Source: Dyadobacter psychrotolerans (lineage in GTDB: Bacteria; Bacteroidota; Bacteroidia; Cytophagales; Spirosomataceae). From it: 64,000 bases of DNA. Under the pieces are notes generated by a model. That model ran no database searches. It was not told the origin of the DNA and was given only the letters and a program-made list of their open reading frames with translations. The DNA lies in contig NZ_SMFL01000010.1 of NCBI RefSeq assembly GCF_004349265.1, positions 214,562 through 278,561 on the forward strand. Reading direction: 5' to 3'. Position 1 is the stretch's first letter. Each line of letters opens with the position of its first letter. The translations under genes were made by a program, and so were the position numbers. Positions 53,588 through 60,142 of this stretch are shown here, one piece after another.

Positions 53588-54655
53588 ATGAAGATTTTGA
53601 GCTCACGGATTATATTGATTTTGACTTTCCTCATCGCAGGAAATGGTCTTTTATTTGCCCAAAAAGGAAAAAACAAAGTCGGCGCTTACTACTTTGACGG
53701 ATGGAGCGGAACGACCTTTCACATTACCGACGACCTGAAAACAAACTACACCAATCGCGAACCGGTTTGGGGTTGGGTAACGAGCAATCAAAAAGTCGTG
53801 GATGAGCAAATTGCAATGGCAGCCGGTGCAGGTCTTTCGTTTTTTAGCTTCTGCTGGTATCACAGAAATGGAAAAACACCGGAAGAATTGCCGGAAAACC
53901 GGGCCATATCGTTTTACAAAGCTTCAAAAAATGTCAAAAAACTTGAATATTGTTTGCTGGTAGCCAATCATGGAGGTTTTGATGTAGGCCCGGAAAACTG
54001 GGATAAGCTGACGAAAATATGGCTCGAAGAATTCAAAAATCCGCAATACCTGCTGGTGAATAAAAAACCGCTGCTGATCTTTTTCGAATTCACCTCCCTG
54101 ATCAAAAATTTCGGTTCTCCCCAGGCTGTGAGTGAAGCCTTTGCAAAATTGAGAAAAAGCGCCTCGGACGCAGGCCTCGACGGTGCATCCATCGCAATAT
54201 GTGCAGGCTCAGCTGATGGCGTTGCCAAAGCAACCGACTGCGGCGCAGACGTCATAACAGGTTATAATTATCACAGCGTAGGTTTCAAAGGAAAAGAGCA
54301 GGCAATTCCTATCGACACTTTGCAAACAGCCGAACAAAACCTTTGGACAAAATTGGATCAGTCAGCCGCCAAGCCGTACATACCGGTTTCCACAATCGGC
54401 TGGGACCCGCGCCCATGGTCAAACGATAAAAACAGATATAACACACAGCCCTATTTCACCGGTTTTTCAGCACAATCCGTTGAAAACTCAGTTAAAGGCC
54501 TGCTAAACTGGATGAACGCAAATGTATCTTCAATGACCGGAGAACGACTGGGATTACTTTATGCCTGGAATGAAAATGGCGAAGGCGCCTGGCTCACTCC
54601 TGGGAAAACGGGGTTGAATCCTTTGACGGGTTTGAAGAAGGCTTTGAAGAAATGA
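53588..54655 (+). CDS. GH99-like (WbsX-type) glycan-active protein, second copy
   Basis: 355 residues with a signal peptide (MKILSSRIILILTFLIAGNGLLFA). It shows the same landmarks as the copy at 51416: VGAYYFDGWSG, REPVWGWVTSNQKVVDEQ, FFSFCWYHRN and LLYAWNENGEGAWLTPGK. It differs in the N-terminal loops and length, so it is a diverged tandem paralogue rather than a recent copy. It ends the glycan locus ahead of a very strong hairpin. Confidence 0.85.
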   Translation: MKILSSRIILILTFLIAGNGLLFAQKGKNKVGAYYFDGWSGTTFHITDDLKTNYTNREPVWGWVTSNQKVVDEQIAMAAGAGLSFFSFCWYHRNGKTPEELPENRAISFYKASKNVKKLEYCLLVANHGGFDVGPENWDKLTKIWLEEFKNPQYLLVNKKPLLIFFEFTSLIKNFGSPQAVSEAFAKLRKSASDAGLDGASIAICAGSADGVAKATDCGADVITGYNYHSVGFKGKEQAIPIDTLQTAEQNLWTKLDQSAAKPYIPVSTIGWDPRPWSNDKNRYNTQPYFTGFSAQSVENSVKGLLNWMNANVSSMTGERLGLLYAWNENGEGAWLTPGKTGLNPLTGLKKALKK

Positions 54656-54661
54656 TTTATC

Positions 54662-54716
54662 ACTGGTAAACCTGGAAGTTTCACCCGCGACGAAACTTCC
54701 AGGTTTACCAGTTTTT
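54662..54716. terminator. Perfect 21-bp hairpin ending the glycan locus
   Basis: Left arm 54662-54682 and right arm 54692-54712 are perfectly complementary over 21 bp with loop ACCCGCGAC, then TTTTT. It lies seven bases from both convergent stops and would end both transcripts. Confidence 0.9.
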
Positions 54717-54719
54717 AAT

Positions 54720-55856
54720 TTAAAACTGATCCACATTCGGCCAAACCGTTGACTTGTTATTAACGGCCTTCCAGATCACGGCATCCATGTCATTAATAAA
54801 CTGGGACGAGGTGCTTCTTGTGTTACAAAGTATTACCCAGCAAAAACCATCCGGTGTCCTGACAATCTCCGTAGCGGTGCCGGGCAAACTTCCGGTATGC
54901 CACCAGTTGTTGTAAGCGTTCACCGCCAGTCCGCAGGCATAATTGACATTGGCCGTAGAACCCGTGGTCAGCGTTTTCATTGACTCAGCGTTAAGCAGAT
55001 CGGGTTTGCCAGAAAAGCCATCCATGCGAACCAGCAACCTGGCCAGATCGGTAGCACTGGCAATCCAGCCGCCATGTGCATCCATTCTCGCCACATTATA
55101 GATGTAAGGATTCTCGCCACCCTGACCATAATAGGTCGTTTCATCTTCTTTTTTATCAGCCAGCGTGTTTCCTCCAATGCTCATCCGGGTTATTCCTGAT
55201 GGCTGAAGAATATTGGCTTTCACCCATTGTTCATAGGTTTGCCCGGTTACTTTTTCGATGACCTTTCCCAGAACACAGTAACCGAAATTGGAATAATCGT
55301 ATTTGGCACCCGGAACACTCGTCAACGGCCTGTTAGCCAAAGTCCAGCTGATCAACTGGTCCTGACTCATAGCCGCATTGGTAAACATAGGATCGTTTAC
55401 GCTATTTCCCCAGCCTCCGCTCGTATGCTGAAGCAACTGCCTTACCGTGATATTGCCAACCTGACCTGCAGGGGCTGTATAAGTAGTACCAAATAAACAC
55501 TGAGGCCCGAAAACCTTTTGATCGAGCGAAAGCTTTCCCGTTTCAGCCAGCTTTAAAATCGCAAGTCCGGTAACCGTTTTCGACACGCTGGCAATCCGGA
55601 ATAAGGTAGCGTTGGTTAGATCTTTCCCTGATGTTTTATCCGACTTGCCATAACTTTTGGCATACACCAGTTTACCATCTTTCGTGATCGCAACGGAAAC
55701 GCCGGGTACGCTATACGTTGCCATAAAACTGCTGACTGCATCATCCACCTGCGGAATATCCACCTGTGTTTTGTCAACCGGCTCAACGGTTGTATCGTCT
55801 TTGGCGCAACCAATCAATAAAAGAAAAAAGAAAACGGAAGTTAGTAACCTGGTCAT
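54720..55856 (-). CDS. Class C beta-lactamase-like serine hydrolase, lipoprotein
   Basis: 378 residues from the ATG at 55854-55856, giving a lipoprotein signal with Cys17 (LLIGC); a longer in-frame start at 55907 is rejected. Active-site motifs: Ser90-x-x-Lys93 (SVSK), Tyr188-Ser-Asn190 (YSN) and the HTG box (WWHTGSLPG). This pattern covers penicillin-binding D-Ala-D-Ala peptidases, esterases and AmpC-like enzymes; in Bacteroidota with a lipid anchor, a peptidase or esterase is more likely than a true beta-lactamase. Confidence 0.9.
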   Translation of the reverse strand: MTRLLTSVFFFLLLIGCAKDDTTVEPVDKTQVDIPQVDDAVSSFMATYSVPGVSVAITKDGKLVYAKSYGKSDKTSGKDLTNATLFRIASVSKTVTGLAILKLAETGKLSLDQKVFGPQCLFGTTYTAPAGQVGNITVRQLLQHTSGGWGNSVNDPMFTNAAMSQDQLISWTLANRPLTSVPGAKYDYSNFGYCVLGKVIEKVTGQTYEQWVKANILQPSGITRMSIGGNTLADKKEDETTYYGQGGENPYIYNVARMDAHGGWIASATDLARLLVRMDGFSGKPDLLNAESMKTLTTGSTANVNYACGLAVNAYNNWWHTGSLPGTATEIVRTPDGFCWVILCNTRSTSSQFINDMDAVIWKAVNNKSTVWPNVDQF

Positions 55857-56210
55857 AACATGAGTAATAGGATTGAATTGAATGCTACAAATTTCCGGCA
55901 GCCCCAATCCAAAACCAATCCATGTTAGCCTGGAAATTGGGTATATGAAAACATATATTTTTTTGGCTTAAACACTATCTAGCCAGTAGTGGCAGGTGGG
56001 GCTAGTCAGAAAACAAAAAGTAAATTGAGATAATCTGCTCGTTTTAGGTAATCATAGGATGTGTCAATTAAATGCATACCTTGCATAGATATAGTTCTTA
56101 TCATTAGTTAGCACATTTTGTACTGCACACAATGTTCAAATAACATACTATATATCAATACGTTATGAAAAATGAAGCTTAATATTTGATTCATTTTTCC
56201 TACTTTATCA
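55857..56210. other. Intergenic region before the Crp-like gene
   Basis: 354 bases, AT-rich. It contains a CTAGCC/GGCTAG pair (55979-56005) and the 12-base word TATCATTAGTTA at 56099-56110, which recurs at 56911. No gene was found. Confidence 0.45.
56099..56110. promoter_or_regulatory. TATCATTAGTTA element upstream of the Crp-like gene
   Basis: A 12-base word, identical to part of the left arm of the perfect inverted repeat at 56910-56955. It could be a shared operator, for instance for the Crp-like protein itself. Confidence 0.4.
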
Positions 56211-56810
56211 ATGGATGCTTTATTACAAAATTTAATTAACCTTACCCGGTTAGAAGGAAAAGCTATTGAACCCATCTTACAATTTTTCACTCCGGTAAAG
56301 GTTTCTGCAAAAGCAATCCTCCTGGAACCTGGCTCGGTAAGTCAAACAGCCTGGTTTATTGGTCATGGTATCCTTAGAGCATATACCATTGTACAGGAGA
56401 ATAAACGCTCAGGGAACCTGGATGATGGAGACCTGTTAGACCGAGAAATAACAAACTGGATAGTGCCCGAAAATGGATTCTTAACTGACATTAAAAGTTT
56501 CCTTCATCAAACACCTTCGAGATACTTCATTGAGGCTCTTGAACCCTCCAGATTATATAAGCATGACTATAAAAACTACCAGGCAATTCAGCAATCCTAC
56601 CCCGAAGTAGCTCAGATTATATTCGAGAATACCCTTATAATGGCTGACCTGCGAGTACAGATGTGTAATCTCCGTAATCCCATTAATAGACTACAGATGT
56701 TTGAAAAGATGTATCCTGGTATGTCTGGTCGTATATCTGTAAGTATTCAGGCCTCATATCTAAATATTGATAGAGCTACACTGAGCCGTCTTCGCGGTAA
56801 AATAAAATAA
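56211..56810 (+). CDS. Crp/Fnr-family transcriptional regulator
   Basis: 199 residues, a usual length for the family. N-terminal cyclic-nucleotide-binding-like beta-roll (about 20-110, with LEPGSVSQTAWFIGHGILRAY) and a C-terminal helix-turn-helix (SYLNIDRATLSRLRGKIK). The typical phosphate-binding cassette of cAMP-bound Crp is altered, as in most Bacteroidota members, so the ligand is unknown. It precedes the AT-rich peptide-like locus and could control it; the shared TATCATTAGTTA words support that idea weakly. Confidence 0.9.
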   Translation: MDALLQNLINLTRLEGKAIEPILQFFTPVKVSAKAILLEPGSVSQTAWFIGHGILRAYTIVQENKRSGNLDDGDLLDREITNWIVPENGFLTDIKSFLHQTPSRYFIEALEPSRLYKHDYKNYQAIQQSYPEVAQIIFENTLIMADLRVQMCNLRNPINRLQMFEKMYPGMSGRISVSIQASYLNIDRATLSRLRGKIK

Positions 56811-56833
56811 TTAACACAAATGTTACCGTCGAC

Positions 56834-56867
56834 TGACTCGAATCAATTCATTAATTGATTCGAGTCA
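56834..56867. repeat. Perfect 15-bp inverted repeat after the Crp-like gene
   Basis: Arms 56834-56848 (TGACTCGAATCAATT) and 56853-56867, with a four-base loop CATT. It lies 24 bases after the stop and lacks a T run, so it may be a terminator without one, or a protein site. Confidence 0.65.
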
Positions 56868-56909
56868 ATCTAAGTATTCAATCTTATATATACTTTTACA
56901 AATGTATCT

Positions 56910-56955
56910 ATATCATTAGTTAATATCTATCCGGTACGATATTAACTAATGATAT
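56910..56955. repeat. Perfect 18-bp inverted repeat before the small hydrophobic gene
   Basis: Arms 56910-56927 and 56938-56955 are perfectly complementary, with a ten-base loop TATCCGGTAC. It ends 52 bases before the ATG at 57008 and contains TATCATTAGTTA, also seen at 56099. It may be an operator or an RNA stem in the leader. Confidence 0.7.
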
Positions 56956-57007
56956 GCAAAGCATAAAAAAAAAATTTAATCATTGCTAACTTTAAACTAC
57001 GCTAATT

Positions 57008-57373
57008 ATGTCAAATTTTAGTCTTCGTACTGCCGCTGTAGGTATTACCCTCTCTACAATTTCCGCTTTAGGTTTAGTTAATGGGAATCTTACTTCAATT
57101 GCTAATCGATGTGTCGGTCAAGCAGAAATCACAACTTATAAGGGAGATTTAAGCTCTTTGGATGCGGGTGTAGAACGTTTCGCTGGCTGGAAAATATTTG
57201 ACTACAAAATATGGGATGGTGCAGGAAAAGTAGTGGTAGCGGCCCTATCAGCTGCCGCCTCATATTTAGCCGTTGATGCAATAAATGGACCGGGTGATAC
57301 GACCAGAATGGCGCACTTATCGGACCTACAAAATTCTATTCAACAGTCCATATTAATTGAAGAGTTAAATTAA
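57008..57373 (+). CDS. Small hydrophobic protein; candidate Sdp-type peptide precursor
   Basis: 121 residues. An N-terminal hydrophobic segment at about 8-24 (TAAVGITLSTISALGLV) could be a signal or membrane anchor. A second hydrophobic segment at about 75-89 (VVVAALSAAASYLAV) lies between a Trp/Lys stretch and a polar tail. There is one Cys (residue 35), whereas the known SdpC toxin has two in its mature peptide. No family was recognised. It is the first gene of an AT-rich run with SdpA- and SdpB-like genes 84 and 769 bases downstream. Precursor status is inference from position and hydrophobic character. Confidence 0.55.
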   Translation: MSNFSLRTAAVGITLSTISALGLVNGNLTSIANRCVGQAEITTYKGDLSSLDAGVERFAGWKIFDYKIWDGAGKVVVAALSAAASYLAVDAINGPGDTTRMAHLSDLQNSIQQSILIEELN

Positions 57374-57457
57374 TGTAGCTTAAAATGTAAGAGGTACAAA
57401 CTAATGTGTACGTCTTACATTTTAATTATTCCATAAATACTTCTTTGACAAAGAAAT

Positions 57458-58141
57458 ATGACAAACATCAATAAAAATACAAGTAGATTTGATATCAATG
57501 AATATATTATTTCATTATGCAAAATATTTGTATTTTTCATATTCATAACATATTGGATAGCTACATTGATATATTGCAGTCCAAATAATTTCATAAGAAT
57601 TGAGCTAAACAAATATGAAGCAGTATTTGAATCGATGTTTTATCAAAAATGGACTTTTTTCACACCCCCTCCTAAAGTTAACGAAAGGGTATATTTTTTA
57701 TTTATAGACAAAACAAAAAATAAACAAGTTATAGCTTGCGAAATATTTCACACAATTAGAAAAAATAAGAGAAAAAATCCTATTTTTAATACAAAGTACG
57801 AAGCTATTGATGGGATGCTTACAGGAAGTACTTATGCACTAAATAACAGCGTATCTGACAGATTAGAAATTCTACGAAAAACCTATCCTGATTCTTCAAA
57901 AGCTTACTTTCAAAAAGAACTTAACTTGTTATTCACAAATGAAAAGTACCATTCTGTACATTTTAAAACATTAAAAAACTATGCGCAAGAAATCGCCAAA
58001 AAGTACAATATAAATAAAAATAATTATACTTTTAAGATAAGGATGGTAACCATCGAAATTCCGCCTTTTAAAGATAGGTTTAATAAAAGATTCATTCCAA
58101 AAAAGAAAATTGTCTTTGAAACATTCCCTGTTAGTATATAA
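57458..58141 (+). CDS. SdpA-like maturation protein (antimicrobial peptide system)
   Basis: 227 residues with one membrane segment at about 18-40 (ISLCKIFVFFIFITYWIATL) and the bulk outside or in the periplasm. The key feature is WTFFTPPP at 65-72, recalling the W-x-FFT-x-P stretch of SdpA, which in Bacillus subtilis is needed, with SdpB, to turn pro-SdpC into active toxin. It is longer than SdpA of B. subtilis (about 158 residues), with a Lys-rich C-terminal part. Base composition is clearly AT-rich against upstream genes. The next gene begins one base after its stop. Assignment rests on a short motif and on the neighbouring HTTM gene. Confidence 0.6.
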   Translation: MTNINKNTSRFDINEYIISLCKIFVFFIFITYWIATLIYCSPNNFIRIELNKYEAVFESMFYQKWTFFTPPPKVNERVYFLFIDKTKNKQVIACEIFHTIRKNKRKNPIFNTKYEAIDGMLTGSTYALNNSVSDRLEILRKTYPDSSKAYFQKELNLLFTNEKYHSVHFKTLKNYAQEIAKKYNINKNNYTFKIRMVTIEIPPFKDRFNKRFIPKKKIVFETFPVSI

Positions 58142-58142
58142 A

Positions 58143-59039
58143 ATGGAATCTATACTGTATAAACTGCAAAGGAATCCGAATAATTCAATATATCTGTCCA
58201 TTTTGAGATTATTTATATGCTTTCATTTGATAAAGAAATCAATTATGTTTATTACTAGTAGTGAGCTACTTTATGGACAAAATTCATTCATATATCACAA
58301 TACTGGATCATACGTTTTTGGTGTTAATAGTTCGATTTTAAGAGAAAATTATCAAATATTAATAATCATATATATTATTTTAATAACATTATATTTTTTT
58401 GGAATAGGCAAGCACTTTACCGCATTTTTAGTATTTGTTCTATTTCGAACCTTCCAAGAATTAAATGGAATGGTTTCCAATGGTGGGGACAATCTTTTGT
58501 ATTTTATCTTATTATATATGATTTTTATAGATTCGTATAAATATTTCTCTGTTTCAAAAATACAATATACGACAATACGGATAGAGAAAATTTCAAACTT
58601 ATTAAGCAATTTGGCCGCATATTCCATTTGTATACATTTGTGCTTTGTTTATTTTTTTTCTGCAATTGGAAAAATAAATACCTCAGAGTGGTACAAAGGT
58701 GTCGCTGTATATTACACACTAATATCAGAGAGGTTTAATGGAACAAATTATAATAGTTTATTGGCAAAAAATGGATACTTTACTACAATTTCAACATACT
58801 TTACATTAGTGTTTGAGCTTCTATTCCCATTTTTTATTTGGAATAGATATTGGAGATTCCCTCTTATTATATCTGGTATATTTCTTCATATTGGAATATA
58901 TATATTTATGATGATCCATGATTTTGAAATTCTTTTCATTTCTCTCTATGGATTGTTCTTTAGTGATGATGATCTAAGATCGTTCAAGGAGCATCTGGTA
59001 AATAGTTGGAAACCGTTACTTAAAGAACAAAAATTATGA
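58143..59039 (+). CDS. SdpB-like HTTM-domain membrane protein
   Basis: 298 residues from the ATG at 58143, one base after the preceding stop; the longer start at 58110 overlaps that gene. About seven or eight transmembrane segments. Marks of the HTTM (horizontally transferred transmembrane) superfamily: LNGMVSNGGDNLLYFILLYM, CFVYFFSAIGKINTSEWYKG and GIFLHIGIYIFMMIHDFE, with conserved His and Glu. The superfamily includes vitamin K-dependent carboxylase-like proteins and SdpB. Together with the SdpA-like gene this points to peptide maturation in the membrane. Confidence 0.72.
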   Translation: MESILYKLQRNPNNSIYLSILRLFICFHLIKKSIMFITSSELLYGQNSFIYHNTGSYVFGVNSSILRENYQILIIIYIILITLYFFGIGKHFTAFLVFVLFRTFQELNGMVSNGGDNLLYFILLYMIFIDSYKYFSVSKIQYTTIRIEKISNLLSNLAAYSICIHLCFVYFFSAIGKINTSEWYKGVAVYYTLISERFNGTNYNSLLAKNGYFTTISTYFTLVFELLFPFFIWNRYWRFPLIISGIFLHIGIYIFMMIHDFEILFISLYGLFFSDDDLRSFKEHLVNSWKPLLKEQKL

Positions 59040-59551
59040 AAAATGTTGTATTTATAATTTTATTATTATCTAACTTGCCGTATTCACAGACAGTGGATAG
59101 TGTTAAATACAAAGTGCTTAAAGAAGAAATAAACTCATTTCATAAACACTTGCCATATTATTCGATATCAATAAGGAAATTTACTTCCAACGATAGCGCG
59201 AAAATAAAGGCTACAGAGATATACTACAAAACTCATACTTTATTAAATAGTACACTTGGTGCTTTTATGGTTGAAAATGAACCTTACCAAGAATATGCAA
59301 AAGATAGGAATTTATCTGAATCAATGAAGCAAGTATTGCCAATTCTATCGTCAAATTATTATGAGCCGAAAGCCATCCTGAAAATTAGAAACAATTTAAA
59401 AAAACTACCTCCGTATTATAGAGACTTATACAATTTACATAAAATTACTTATGATTTTGTAAATCTTGATACAAAAGGAAAAGTTGTGAAAAAGTCAGGC
59501 AACATAGCTGAATTGTGTGATAAGTTATATAAAACTTTATATATTAATTAA
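59036..59551 (+). CDS. Secreted protein of unknown function in the Sdp-like operon
   Basis: 171 residues with a signal peptide (MKNVVFIILLLSNLPYSQ). The mature part is helical and rich in Lys, Tyr and Leu, with no recognised domain. It overlaps the SdpB-like gene by four bases (ATGA), so it belongs to the same operon. It could be an accessory processing factor or an immunity protein; there is no sequence evidence for either, and it does not resemble the membrane immunity protein SdpI. Confidence 0.65.
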   Translation: MKNVVFIILLLSNLPYSQTVDSVKYKVLKEEINSFHKHLPYYSISIRKFTSNDSAKIKATEIYYKTHTLLNSTLGAFMVENEPYQEYAKDRNLSESMKQVLPILSSNYYEPKAILKIRNNLKKLPPYYRDLYNLHKITYDFVNLDTKGKVVKKSGNIAELCDKLYKTLYIN

Positions 59552-59569
59552 CATTAAATGCTTATCAAT

Positions 59570-60130
59570 ATGAAAGTGAAATTTTGTTTGTCTATTTTGT
59601 TAATTACGACTCTATCCCGTAGCTATCTGATTGCGCAAGGCACAGAAGGTCAGCTTACTAAAAACCAACTTAGAATTGATTTTTTATTCCCTGGCATCGC
59701 GTTTGAGAGAGCAGTTTCTAAAGATATGAGCTTTGTGCTAGATTCTCACGTAGGCTTGACGTCTGCTGATAATAACGAGCTAGTTAGAAAAAATGTGGCT
59801 ATGCAAACAATATCTCTGCAATACAGGTATTATTTAAATCTGCAAAAGCGATTTTCTAAAGGTAGAAGTACCTTAACAAATTCGGGATTATACACCGGCA
59901 TAATTACTGAACAGGCTATTTTTTACGGGCAAAAAGAATCGACACTGTTTTCCAAAGCAGGCATAATCAGCGGATTCCAGCAAACTTTTCATAACGGGTT
60001 CAATATTAACGTTGCGGGAGGAGCCGGATATACAGATGGTATAAATTTTAAAGCTAAAATACGACCTATTATTCAGCTTTCACTTGGCATTGTTTTAGGC
60101 GCTAAAAAGAAATATCGTCAAAAGGAATAG
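59570..60130 (+). CDS. Secreted beta-rich protein, probably an outer-membrane barrel
   Basis: 186 residues from the ATG at 59570 (MKVKFCLSILLITTL); an ATG at 59558 is four codons earlier. After the signal peptide the chain shows amphipathic strands and ends in QLSLGIVLGAKKK, which suits an eight-strand-type barrel. No family was identified. It lies 18 bases after the Sdp-like operon and 12 before the TonB receptor, so it could belong to either group; base composition is closer to the genes that follow. Confidence 0.6.
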   Translation: MKVKFCLSILLITTLSRSYLIAQGTEGQLTKNQLRIDFLFPGIAFERAVSKDMSFVLDSHVGLTSADNNELVRKNVAMQTISLQYRYYLNLQKRFSKGRSTLTNSGLYTGIITEQAIFYGQKESTLFSKAGIISGFQQTFHNGFNINVAGGAGYTDGINFKAKIRPIIQLSLGIVLGAKKKYRQKE

Positions 60131-60142
60131 ACAAACTCATTG

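Noticed and set aside
54720..55856. Antibiotic-resistance beta-lactamase
   Set aside because: The SxxK/YSN/HTG pattern is shared by many non-resistance serine hydrolases; the lipid anchor and divergence do not support a resistance call.
58110..58142. Longer start for the HTTM protein
   Set aside because: It overlaps the SdpA-like gene by 32 bases, whereas the ATG at 58143 lies one base after the stop.
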